From positions 11,385,501 through 11,449,500 of the forward strand of contig OY754335.1 of assembly GCA_963573305.1 (NCBI GenBank): a stretch of DNA of 64,000 nucleotides, read 5' to 3'. Under the pieces are notes generated by a model. The model saw only the letters and a list, made by a program, of their open reading frames with translations, was not told where the DNA came from and did no database searches. The position numbers were made by a program, and so were the translations under genes. Positions 22,578 through 33,770 of this stretch are shown here, piece by piece (position 1 is the first letter of the stretch; each line of letters opens with the position of its first letter). Source of the DNA: Pyrrhosoma nymphula (taxonomy: Eukaryota; Arthropoda; Insecta; Odonata; Coenagrionidae).

Positions 22578-24372
22578 TTATGTATTCAATACCACTTTAG
22601 TTGATAGTATTTAATTGTTTCATTGCCTTCACATTACACTTAGGAGGCCTTAGACCCCTTGAATGTAATATGATTGTGACATAGACCTCTGGTTGAATGC
22701 ACTATAGTATTATAACATTTTGGGGATGCCAATTGAAATAGTGTAAAATCCTTCAAATCTTTTTTTTAATAATCGATCAAATCTAATTAGTTAGACCCAG
22801 TAGGACTTGACTGCCTTAAATCAGAATGTATGTGGTGGTGTGTACTTTAGTAATAAACTTCTACAGTAAATAACTGATTTCTTGGTTGTTATCAATTTCT
22901 TTGCTCTTTCTTCTTTCGTTCTTAACAAGGAGGGATATTAGGCATTCTATTCAGAAGTTTCATAGCATATTTGGCAAAGGGAAATTTGGTAACTCTGTTT
23001 GATTCTTTTATGTGGTGGTAGTGGTTATTACCTTTCAAGTCTGTATTAGAAACACTTTATGTATCTTTATTAATTTGCATTTCTGAAAAATCAAAGATTT
23101 GTCACTAGATCTTTTATAAGGTTACTAAATCAAAAAGGATCACTTCCTGTGTTCGTTTGCTTTTAAAAGTGAGGTGTTTGGTTTCTTTTATGCTTAGCAA
23201 ATGGAGAAAATACTTCGTTGCAAATACATATGCGGTGGGCATGGAATATAAGTAGTGCTTCACAATAAAGTGTCTGTCATAAGCAAGTTCTCAAAGCTGC
23301 GTTTAGGTTCTATATTAGATATTTTGGAGCCGTCCCACTTAATTTTTGCTTATTTGTTGCTGCATCTATTTAATTGTGCTAACTTTTTATGCCCTCTACT
23401 CTGAACTAAAAGGATTTTATATGCTATATTTACCTTTCCACATTAAGCTTCTAGCAATGAAATTTTTAAATATACCATTGAACAGAAGTCATTGTGACAT
23501 CTTTAATTTGGTTTTGCTTCCCAATGCCCATATGTATGGGCCCAAGTTTTGGCTTGTTGCATTTGCTTTCTTTTCACAACATTCAGTGTATTAAATGTAG
23601 CCTGTTAAAATCACGTGGGACGGTCAAAGGGGAATTTTAATCCAAAATAAAGTAGTAATTTGTTAAATATACTCTTGTGAATTATAGGATACTGAGTGAC
23701 CTAAGACCCATGAATCAAATATTTTATCATTACGTGTTGCATTTAAGCTTAGAGGCTCTGAAGGATGTGAGAATGAGTGAACTCCTGATGGCATATAAGT
23801 TATTCAAGTGGTGTGCTCCCACAGTATTGAATAAGAATTTAAAAGTAAAAGTGGTTGTGAAGGAAATTTCTGTATAGCTTGTAAGGCATTGCAAAATAAT
23901 CATTTGGGTTTGCATGTGCTTCATTTGGAAAATACAATGATTTTTTTGGATGTTTGCTTCGTTAATTTGAGAGAAATTGTTCCTGCATAAGTAAATTGTA
24001 TATGTATTAGGTTTATGGCAAATTGTATGTATGTATCATGATATCAACTAATACAAAGAAGTATGCATTTCAATGACATTTTAAAGCTATTTAAAATCTC
24101 AGTGATCTAAGGTGAATGTTCAATTTGTGAACTATTTGTTATTAACATATAGTATGTCTAGAAAGAATCTTATTCATATTAAACATTAAATAATTCGCTG
24201 TGTATGTTTCATTGGGTGGGAATGTGAACTTATGCATATTTACCAAATTGATCCATCATATTAGAGCATACAAAATGTGTACAAGATCTTCCTGGCAGAT
24301 ATTCTCTTCTTTTTCATCTCCATAGTTTTATGTTTCAAATTCTTTCATCTCATTATGCTGTTTGATTTACAG

Positions 24373-25286
24373 GAGGTGGGGCCCCCACGGGAAGGTGGTT
24401 GGAAGCAGATGAACACAAACTCTCTGCTGCCCCTGCATCCTCCAGAAGAAAGAGTTCCGAGGGCTCAAGTATGACCACCTCCGATCCGGACCTTTCCCTG
24501 GACGTTCGACTGAGCGTGGCCCTGGGTGAGGAAGCAGAAAGCGAGGGGGAGTGGGGCACGGAAGGAGAGTTCAGACACAGTGACCTGCCGTCGGCTGCGC
24601 CCGATCCTGGTGGCGGCAGGAATAGAGGGCTGATGGTACCAATCAGGTCTGTTGGGGGTTCCCAGGCGGCACGGCCTGAGGAAGGAGATGGCTCAGGGTA
24701 CGAAAGCGTTGGCTCCCGCAATGGGGAAATAGCTTCATGCCACGGATCGCTCTCGAGGAAGGCGGGTGAAGATGATGCCGGCTATGAGGAGCTGAAACCT
24801 CGCCGTACGGCCTCGAGTCGAGGCGACCCTGGATACGAGAGGGTGAAGAGGAGGGAGGGAGCATCTTGCGTGGACGATGATGATGATGATGAAGAAGATA
24901 GGGAGGGTGAGCCGAGGTACGAGAGAGTGTCGGCACGGGGGAGAGGTGCAATACCGGGCTACGAGACTGTGAGGGAACGCACTGCAGGGACAGGAGAGCC
25001 AGACTATGAGAAGATGAGGGGCGAAGAAGAGGAGCCGAATTACGAGAGTGTTGGGTATTCTGGGAGTGTCAACAGTGGGCACATGTCCAACGGGCCAGTG
25101 GGTGACAGCTTACACAATGATTACGAGAGTTTGGCTGGGGTCAGCAATGGTGATGAAGTGACGTATGATGGCAGGACATCAAACTCCCCAATCACTACAC
25201 AATCCCCTAGTGCTGGAGCTTTAGACCATGCCTCTCAGCTGGACGCTATGTACGCTAAAGTCCAAAAAGGAAAGAAGAATCCATAA
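24373..25286 (+). CDS. Terminal exon: acidic tail with repeated Y-E-x-V/L motifs
   Basis: The acceptor is TTTGATTTACAG|GAGG. The exon runs about 304 codons to a TAA at 25284-25286. It begins GGGAPTGRW, has a Ser-rich RRKSSEGSS patch, and then a long acidic region. That region holds GYESV, GYEEL, GYERV, RYERV, GYETV, DYEKM, NYESV, DYESL and finally MYAKVQKGKKNP. A (GAT)n run encodes DDDDDD. Regularly spaced Y-E-x-hydrophobic sites in a disordered acidic chain are typical of proteins phosphorylated by Src-type kinases and read by SH2 domains. The layout recalls PAG/Cbp or LAT-type adaptors, but homology is not claimed. Any membrane anchor would lie in exons upstream of the window. Local GC is much higher than in the introns, consistent with real coding sequence. 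Confidence 0.85.
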
Positions 25287-28200
25287 TGGTGCAGATCAGT
25301 TTTTTTATAAAATATTATACTCTCTTTGAAAGGTAAGGAGATGGTGATTAAAAATGCATCAAAAATTTTTATAAGTATACACCTATTATGCAATATTCAT
25401 TGGCAATGACCTGCTAACCTTGTACTTCATGAAATTATTTCTTCCTTAACCTTTTTTGCAAGTTATTAATCTTTGGGAATTTACCTCATTTAAACGAAGA
25501 AACAAGGGCCTAGCAGTTTGACTGATTTTAAACAGTTTGCCTGAAAGTAAGTCTTGTTGATGAATGCATTGATGGGAAATCTTAAAGATATTTTGTGAAA
25601 TTATTCTATTGAATAATCATAGAATAGGGATAGAAGTAGCAAACTCTTTGCTAATCTGTGGCTATTTGACTTCGGCATTTTGATACAGCTGGAAAAATCT
25701 AGGGTTATGGACACAGGTATAAATAAAAAACAATGATTACATGACTGGATAATGGGAATGAATTATGTGAAATGATTTGGAAGTCAAGAGCGTTATCTGA
25801 ATCTTTCTGTGCATAAACTTCCTGGGGTTGCTATGAAACTAGCAAAACCAATCAGAGTTTTATTTGTCCTGAACGTAATCATCATGCATCACAAATGGAC
25901 CTCATAGTAAATGTAGTGTCCGTCATGATTTAATGCTCAATTCTAAATCTGGCCATGTATTGAAATTTCTGTAGTTATTTTTTGAAGAAGTTTACTGTTA
26001 AGTGATCCAATAACTCGAGATAATAGCATATAAAGTTAAGACATTGCTCTTTTGGTGGTGTTCTTATTAAAGTTAACTGTAGTACTTTACGAAATGTATG
26101 ATTTTCTCTGCGTTATCATGTTGATTTGCTTGTAAAGTCATAGTGCTACCACGTCTATCGTTTGGCATCAGTAATCACAATTCTGTGGGTATTTTAAAAT
26201 TTGACCATATAAATTAAATTTAAATGATGGCATAATAGTACATAATCAGGTTTAACTAATATATAGTTAAATTACTTATTAAGTAGCCCAAAAGGTCATA
26301 TATTGGATATCAACTAATTAAAAACCAATGGATAAGTGGAATGGAAAGTATGCTCATTTCACTCTGTGCCAATAAAGTGTGAATTGGTGAGATTGCCCCG
26401 TAGCTTGTGGCAGTTAACCCTTTTGCTGCCACCAAATTCCAGGTTGGGATGTGCTACGACTGCCTAGGTGTATATGTGCCACAACACATGTGATCATCAT
26501 TTGCATAAAATTTAAATCCAAGCTGGGACATATGCTAACCCTAAGTAAGGGAATGAAATTACGTAAAATGTAATTGTCATTTTCTTGGAATGGCACCAAT
26601 AAACCTTAGGTGTGCCACCTAGTGGCATGTGTGCCATAGGTTGCCAATCGCTGGCCAAGGTTCTATATTTTTCATTGCTTAACTTTTGAAAAGGCTTCGT
26701 ATGTATTTATTCTACTAATGTTAATTTTCATAGATTAGGCATGCATTTGGGGATTATGAAAAAATAACGCTTTTAGATTGCATTTTGAAGATAATGAAAA
26801 TTAACAAATTTATATTTGTGTGTGTGAAAGTGGTGGCAGATATATTTACTTCATAAGTTTTTGCACAGGCACCAAAGGCCAATGGAACTACTCTATGCAG
26901 CAAAAGGGTTACTGTAAATCAGAACAGATACCTGTATGGAGATGTTTTATGTGTCCTGAGTGTGCTACATGAGGGCATAAAGAAAGTTCTCTTGCCATTG
27001 GTGTTTTCATATTTATTGACCGCAACTTTGATGGCTGTCATTTTGCTTGATGCATATTAAATAAACCAAATGAGACTAAATATGTTAACTCAGGGTACCT
27101 CTAACCTGTAGTTAGACCTATTGGCTTCATCTCTCTGAAAAAATACCAAAACCTCCTGTTTATTTCTTTGCTGAAACTGGTAGAATGTCTGAAATTATGT
27201 CATATTTTGATAATGTATGCTTGTTCACATTTTGTATGTATTTTGTGCACCATTTAAAGCCTTTCATAAAAAATGGCTGATGTTGTTTACATTGTAATCA
27301 TGGAAAGTAGGCCATAAAATGCTCCACTTTATTTTATCATGCTTGAGGTGCCAGATTTTCTTTATATGCCTAGGATGTTTGAAAGATTATCTGATGAAAC
27401 ATTTTTCCAAGGGCTAAAAATAACCATTCCTCTTAATATCAGGTTTAAATAATTTATGTAATTTGTTTCCCTATTGTTTGCCAATTAGTTGCCATTTGGC
27501 ATATGCATCTAAGGCTCTGATGACAATCAACAATTTTCTGTGCTTTTAGTTTTGTCATAATGCATTTATTTGGCAGTTTTTTCAGCCTAGTATTCAGTTA
27601 TCTAATTGTTTTTCTTAAGTGAGTTTGCTATCAGTTATGGATAATTACATTTCTACCACAACATTCTTTCAGAAGTGAAATGTACATGTGTAGGTAAGAA
27701 CTCATTTTCCTTACTTTACATTTACAAGCCTGGAATAGGTTTTTGACTAATTATATGCCAATGAAATCGCATTGTAATGCATTTATAGAAAATGAGTTGC
27801 TTGTACAAAATGAAAGGAAGATATATAAGCTAGGTAAGTGCAGGATTTACTTCATTGGCAGTTTGTTGGCTCCTGTGTCCAAAATATCACGTTTGAAAAT
27901 AGGAGCTTGAACTAGGAAGCTGATAAGAATATTAAAAATGTGTGCATTCATAACATTAGTGCATATGGTAATATGTGGTGCTTTATTGTAATAGGAGTTT
28001 TTGGAGATTTTAAAGAAATTGAATATGATGATGATGATGGGATATTATATTTTTAATTTGCAGATGCAGTCTCAACCATTTTATGGCACTATATGTAATA
28101 ACATACCTTTGAAAAAGTTTAATTCTTTAAATATTCAAACAATTGTAAAAATAATTATTTTAACTCGGCAAACCATATAAGTTATCTTCTCATAATTTAC

Positions 28201-30550
28201 TGTGTATATTTATATGTAACTATATGCTGAGAATAGTGCAATGCCTGAAAAAAAGCTGTGTTACCAGTAGTATATGGGATGGGTGGTTTGCAGTGCAATT
28301 CAGCTTTCTAATCAAATGGCTGAACCACTCTCTGGTGTATTTGTCATTAGTGTCACATTAAGGGTACATTCTGAAATTTACTGTAAGTCCTGCCTGAAAA
28401 CTGAACCTGAGACATTACTGCCACCACAACTTAAAATGGCTGGCGGTTGTTTAGGGAAACAGAAAATTCCATATGGCCACTTGGAGCAATGTTAATTATG
28501 TCAATTGTTGATGCCAATCCAAATGACTCTAAGAAAGTGCACTTTAGTAAATCTTAATTTTAATTGCTATGCTTTAATCGGAAACGATCCCCTCATTTGT
28601 TTAAAAAAATTCACATCTAGCAATTCCATCTGTTAAGGAGGTGCTTTGGGTGGAGAGAGAGAAATGCACCCTTTTAGCTTACAATTTAGTTATACATATT
28701 AATGACTATTGCCCACATTTGACCTATGTCACCTGTATAACACCTATAATTCTGTTTCACATTGTCATAGAAAAGGTAAAGTTGTGAATCTAAAAAAATA
28801 ATGCATCTTAGCTCAGAAATTATTGTAATTTTTGACCTATACGCACTCCAGTAAAATGTCAAATGTTCTATTTAAGTAACCAAATAAAAACAAGTTGTTG
28901 TTAAAGTAGCTTATCTACATATATAGATTTTTTTGGCTGCAGTCAAAGTGTATTTTTTTGATGTTCTGGGAAGTAGATAAGCATTTGGCTAAATTGCAGC
29001 TTTACTTTTGTGTGACTACTTCATCCTTATGAAAAATTAATAAAGAAATTGATTTATTAAAGAAAATAATATGTTGAATATTGAAGAATGCAAAGCTTCC
29101 AATTCTTCATTTTTAATAACTAAAATTGCTATTTCTTTTTACCTTCATATGTATATTATGTTTACAGTTTTACTGTCACTACTGCTGCTTTCATGCTGCA
29201 GTTGCAGTCAGCTGGAAACATCATCAATTTTCATGATGTCTTTGGTTAACATATGATACTGAGTGTTAATTGAGGAACACTGTGGCAGCATCGGTTGTGA
29301 AATTTAGAATGTTCCCTTAAAATGCACTACCTCTCTTTGTCAAACTCTTTTAAGAGGTGGTTCAACGGGTTTATTTTGGTCAGAGCCAAATTCTTTGTGA
29401 TTTTTTGAGGGGATTAATCCTGGTTTTTATGGGAGTATTTTATCAGGTTTTTATCAAGACCTGTGTGTAGACTTTTTATAGATGTTTTAAAAAGCTGTGA
29501 GAGTTTTTAAAGCTGTATTTGTAGGAATTTATTTATTGTCAGTAGTGAGTGAATGGTGAAGAGAGTGAAAGTTGTGTATGTATTCTGCAATGAAGCATTT
29601 TCTTAAGGCTATGAATAATTTCTATATTCAGTGCATCTTGAGTGCTACTGTCTCTTTAACTTCCTTGTAGCATTTGTTTCTGTTTCATTCTTGAAACACT
29701 AAAAGTATTTATTGATGTGGGTCTCACTATTCCTCTAATTTTAAGTAAGATACTTCTGTTTTTCTGATGCTTCTTAGTTTCAGTTGTGAAGTTTTGTTGA
29801 TATGTTCTGTGAATTGTCTTTGATTTTTTCTTAATTGTTGGTGATGAAGTTGATATAAATTATTGAAGTAGAAAACAAATAATTTAAAATAGTACTTGGG
29901 CTCTAAGAATGTCACTTTGTTATCCCTTCTGTGTATTTTATGTTGCCTGTTGATTGTGCACCTCGCCATTTCAAAGAAACTAAAGCTCTCTGATAAAAAA
30001 AATGTTTTGTTTTATTATCTAATGTGTTGTGCTTTATCTGCCGTTGTCAAAAAGACTTGGTTAAAATTGTCTTCTACTTGGAAGATGGAACATAACAATG
30101 AATGGAAATTGCTTCATGGCAAAATTTATGCTGATACTATTTATTGCCTAACCTCTGTATCTTTGTCGTGCTTCCATATTTGTAAAGGAAAGTTTCTTCA
30201 TTTGGGGTTCCCCATATCTTGATTTTAAAATATGCATTGAAGATTCATCTCCTTTGCAGGAGACCACCTCAGAGTTGAAGAACAGACTTTTCATACATCC
30301 GATTTTTACATCCTGGAGTAATTGAAAGGGGGGAGGGGGTGAGAGTGGGTGTGAAATGTCCTGAATGTTGTTATCCGTCTTGATGGACAGATGAAGGTCA
30401 GTGAGTCGTGGCTGCCAATACTTTCAAGAAGGATAAAAAACATCCATAGCATTCTGCACTGTCACATTGCTACCCTTTCACTTACTGGAGAATATTAAGT
30501 TGGACCTGCAATAAAATGCCTACATTCATCAGCTTGGAAGAGGTCTCTTG
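25287..30550 (+). other. Probable long 3' UTR and downstream flank
   Basis: AT-rich sequence follows the stop codon without a convincing gene. AATAAA polyadenylation signals lie at 25722, 26371, 27060, 29039 and 30510, so the mRNA end cannot be fixed. A piggyBac-type MITE sits at 26418-26908 and a GATGATGATG tract near 28027. The short open frames here are AT-rich and featureless. Assignment of the whole stretch as 3' UTR is inference; only RNA evidence could set its end. Confidence 0.4.
26418..26908. mobile_element. piggyBac-like MITE
   Basis: TTAA is followed by CCCTTTTGCTGC, and the far end is GCAGCAAAAGGG followed by TTAC. The TTAA target site and CCCTTT-type terminus match the piggyBac superfamily; one target copy has a point change. 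At 491 bp it is too short for a transposase. Confidence 0.75.
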
Positions 30551-30799
30551 CAAAGTAGGAGAAACATTGGTGTTTTAAATTCAAGTTGCAGGGAATCCCA
30601 GAAGAAGCTATCCTTGACTCTGTATCCTTGTTTATGACGCAGGGTTTGTCTGAGACTTACTGCATGCTTTTATTAATGGGGCATAGAAGTTTGTGAATAT
30701 GTTATGGTAGCTCAGAAAAATAGGTCAATTTCATCAGCATAAATCTTTGTTTGCCTGTCATTTTTTGATTTTTGCTATTAGTGGTACTTAAAAAAATAA

Positions 30800-31160
30800 C
30801 CGTATGTAAGGGGTCCGTTGGGGGTCAATTAAGGGAATGACACTTCATAAAAAGACATTTAATACAGTCCAAATACATCCACTCAATTGTTGCACTCGCC
30901 ACACTCGGCGTCTCACCCGTGCACACTCTTACCACCGACCCTGAGTCCTGCCTCTTCCGTGGTATCCTCGCCATCCAATGACCGCCTCACCCCCTCTCTG
31001 CAGTTCCTTCGAGGCAATGGCAGTCTTATATTTAATTAAACCCAGCAGGGTTATCTCATTGGTTCAGATGAGCTGGAACGGCTCTGCTCTGCAACTTCCG
31101 ACAGGGTTATCTGAATGATTACTAACCACTGCGCCCGCCACCCATGAGAAGGAAACCAGA
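30800..31160. other. GC-richer block of unknown origin
   Basis: Pyrimidine-rich sequence (CACTCGCCACACTCGGCGTC, CCGCCTCACCCCCTCTCTGC) in an AT-rich neighbourhood, with two AGGGTTATCT boxes (about 31048 and 31104). It may be an inserted long terminal repeat or another element, but no clear boundaries were found. Confidence 0.3.
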
Positions 31161-31289
31161 TATTCACTATACACCAGGATATTCACTTACACGTACATAT
31201 ATAATTCTTTGGTAGATTGTATAATTGTGGACCATCACGAAACCTCCATCTAAAGATTTATGAAAGTGGTTGTGAGCTGAGTTATTTGA

Positions 31290-31500
31290 AGGGTTTGGGC
31301 TGCTAGAGTATTTGGTACCCCATCCTGAGGGCCATGGTTCAAATCCCAGTCGTAGTGGAGACATCATTGGAATCCTAGTCTCTTCTCTGGCACTGTGAAG
31401 AGCAGTACTCTTGTCTGTCTGATGAGACATTTAACTGAGGACCCCTTGATTCCTTTCATTAATTGTGGACTGATGTCGACCCGTGGTTTCTCTCCATCCT
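31290..31500 (+). mobile_element. tRNA-derived SINE
   Basis: GCTGCTAGAGTATTTGG and GGTTCAAATCCC have tRNA A- and B-box character. The tail through GATGAGACATTTAACTGAGG and GTCGACCCGTGGTTTCTCTC follows the same order as the element at about 44975-45215. Confidence 0.65.
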
Positions 31501-32158
31501 TCCTCCATTCCCCATGTCCTTCCTGTACCTACCTACACACCAAGTCTTAACCCTTTGATTAGTATGAATATGTCCATATATGTCCTCGTACTTCCCGGCC
31601 ATCCATGGTACGATCTTACATCCACATCTTTAAACAAATTTGGAGCAGTAGAAGCATTCATGTACATCTCCGTTTCAAAAGCATTATGTCATGTGCTGCC
31701 ATCTTCCTTGGAGGCCTGAGAGCTCAATTTGCTATGTGAAGTTTCTCTGAAGACAAGAATATTTCTCAGTACTCAAGGATTGATGAAGTAGATCTAACTT
31801 GTCGGTCACTTCCCAAAATGATGAAGTTGTACAATTACTTTAATTAACGAATCAACTCAAGAAAGGAATCATGTTTTTGTGTTATGTGAGCAATTCCCAT
31901 GCTCTAGCCTTAAAAGTGGTAATGATTAAGTTCCTAATAATTTCCACTCCCACATTGGCTATTTATCCCAAGTGAAACATTATTGGAACTATATAATAGG
32001 GTTATGGAGGCAATTACTTAGAGAATGCATTTCATGAGCTGGACACAGCGAAGGCATAAATAAAGCACAGTTCAAACTTTGAAAGGGAATAACAGTGGCA
32101 TATATTGTTGGTAATTTGTTTCTTTGTGGAAACTGATGTGGGCGTGGAGAAAAAGGGA

Positions 32159-32333
32159 ATGGGTAAACTGGTTAAAATGAAAACTTGGTTATATTCTACA
32201 CAATTGTGTAGAATATAACCAAGTGTAGAATATAACCAATTGTGTAGAATATAACCAAGTTTTCATTTTAACCAAAATGCATTCATTCTACGAAGTAAAC
32301 TCGCAGACCATTGATTTTATGGGTAAACTGGTT
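32159..32333. repeat. Palindromic insertion with 15 bp direct flanks
   Basis: ATGGGTAAACTGGTT occurs at 32159-32173 and 32319-32333, exactly 160 bp apart, like a long target-site duplication. Between them, perfect inverted arms (32170-32206 and 32237-32273, 37 bp) enclose further TGTAGAATATAACCAA copies. Confidence 0.85.
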
Positions 32334-32695
32334 GGTGAGGAAGACAAATGATGAAGTGCTTTTGATGGTGAGGAAGAAATGGGACACATTGGCAGGGAAC
32401 AGCATGTTGAGGAAGGTAATTGAAGGGAAGACGGTAGGTAAGAATAGGAGAAGTAGGGAAATATTTCTTAATTTTACTTATCTTCAAATATCTCAAAACC
32501 CAACAATTTGATATCAAACCCTTGGCAGACTGGTTTACTAATACTTTGCCAATTGCACACCTCACTGACGCCTTATTTCTTTTATTGCTGCATCGTTTCT
32601 CATTTGTATTTACTGCAATTTCCTTTGCACATCCATAGGCATGAAGATGTTAGGTTGCATAGATGGACTTAGGGCAAGAAGTGAGCCTCACTTCA

Positions 32696-32880
32696 GGTGG
32701 GGGTTGGGGGAGGGTTGGAAGGGGGTATGGGGATTAGGGAGAGGCAGCAATTAAGGAAGACTTATGCAAACCCCATCCCCCCTTCGCCAACCTCCAAAAA
32801 AAACACCACCCACCTCCAGCTGCCCGCTCCCCCAATTCCTCCCCCCCCACCCACTGCCTTCCTTCCCCCCCCTCACAACA
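32696..32880. other. G-rich tract followed by C-rich tract
   Basis: GGTGGGGGTTGGGGGAGGG-type sequence up to about 32750 is followed by CCCCATCCCCCC and long C runs up to 32875. The two can pair with each other or fold as G-quadruplex and i-motif. Confidence 0.6.
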
Positions 32881-32920
32881 ACCATCCTAGTTCATATATA
32901 TATATATATGACTTCTAGAG

Positions 32921-32953
32921 CTGACGAAGGACCAACTGGTTCGAAACGTTCCC
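32921..32953 (+). ncRNA. Hammerhead-like ribozyme motif 1
   Basis: CTGACGA, one extra A, stem GGACC-AACT-GGTTC, then GAAACGTTC. This is the hammerhead order CUGANGA, stem II, GAAA. It follows a (TA)n tract by 11 bp. Flanking stem I pairing is poor, so this copy may be decayed. Motifs of this type are known in Penelope-like elements. Confidence 0.4.
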
Positions 32954-33044
32954 GTAAGAACGAATTCTTTATCTTTTCCTCTTTCTCCTACCTCCTGTAA
33001 GTTTGAATTTATATATTTGTGGCCAATTGGCGAAAACTTCCAAA

Positions 33045-33215
33045 GATTATATATATATATATATATATATATATAATGCTGGACTAGAAAATGTACCTGA
33101 AGATGTCGCCTATGCGATGAAACCGGTCGTATTAAATAAAATCCGTTTTGAAATGTAAAAAGTTTGTATTGATTCTGTCAATATGGATTTTCACAAATTT
33201 ACGCCTGAGAATATC
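33045..33215 (+). mobile_element. Penelope-like terminal fragment
   Basis: Contains hammerhead-like motif 2, followed by a TATGGATTTTCACAAATTT and GCCTGAGAATATCGAGTTCA block. The same order recurs at 42090-42213. No reverse transcriptase is attached. Confidence 0.5.
33097..33132 (+). ncRNA. Hammerhead-like ribozyme motif 2
   Basis: CTGAAGA, one extra T, stem GTCGC-CTAT-GCGAT, then GAAACCGGTC. Stem I can form between GTAC just upstream (33093-33096) and GTAT just after the GGTC cleavage-type site. ACCGGT is self-complementary, as in short-stem-III hammerheads that act as dimers. The extra base after CUGAAGA departs from the consensus. It again follows a long (TA)n tract. Confidence 0.5.
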
Positions 33216-33430
33216 GAGTTCATCGCATAGTCATAAACGTCATATCGCTCAAATTAATGAAGATGAGTTAATGTCAATAACCGTGGTCAGTTTGATATGT
33301 CAGTTTGGTGGAAGTAAAGAAAGCATGAAGCGAGGCCGCCCGCGCCGCCCCCGCCAGTCAGCCAGCACGCTATTCGTTCGTGTGTTTCATCAGTCGACTC
33401 TGAGTCGAGTTATCGAGTAGTTGTACTTTC

Positions 33431-33702
33431 TTATATAGCACGCGCGCGCGTCCGCGTCATCGTATTTTATACGTTTTTGTCTGGCACATAGATAGCTAAC
33501 CTACGAGAAAAGTCGCGGCCATTCTAGTGATCTCGATACGTTATTCTGTCTGGCATTTGTTCGAGAAAAGTCGCGAATATTCTACTGTTTGTGTTTGTTC
33601 ACACTCCTTAAAAGTCTGGAAGCGAACATTCTGGCACCTAATGTTCTCGAAACAACCGAGCTACATATATAACGGAAGCAGAGTCGCTGCCAGGCAGTCA
33701 GT
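33431..33702. promoter_or_regulatory. Divergent heat-shock-type promoter
   Basis: Plus-strand TATATAA at 33666 is preceded 15 bp upstream by TTCTCGAA (33644-33651) and by a GAA-GAA-TTC cluster at 33619-33631. A five-unit heat-shock element spans 33560-33582 (TTC, GAA, GTC, GAA, TTC at 5 bp steps). A decayed copy of the same array lies at 33507-33524. On the minus strand a second TATATAA lies at 33437-33431. Inr-like TCAGT (A at 33700) and, on the minus strand, TCAGAG (A at 33401) are placed 34-36 bp from the TATA boxes. Unit spacing and TATA distance match insect hsp70 promoters, some of which are divergent pairs. No hsp70 coding sequence follows on either side. Confidence 0.65.
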
Positions 33703-33770
33703 TTGAAAGCTACAACCGTCGCGATAACCCTTGAGTTTTTTCTGTATCCGCCACTGCCATGATGCAATAT
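33700..33770 (+). other. Possible first exon downstream of the heat-shock promoter
   Basis: From the predicted start at 33700 the sequence runs to a good donor, TAT|GTGAGT, at 33770/33771 with ATGATGCAATAT just before it. A candidate acceptor TATCCGCAG ends at 33925. The coding content is negligible, so the product could be a non-coding transcript or a remnant of a lost gene. This is inference from promoter and splice-like signals only. Confidence 0.3.

Larger units (their letters stand above)
13646..24372 (+). other. Intron 3 (10.7 kb)
   Basis: Bounded by GTTAGT and TTACAG. It holds a Penelope-like inverted repeat, a possible pogo-like element with two nested foldback elements (14781-17678), a 5S-derived SINE, a tRNA-derived SINE and a pogo-like MITE. 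The stretches about 18370-20900, 21000-22240 and 22580-24360 are T-rich and otherwise featureless to the eye. Confidence 0.7.
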
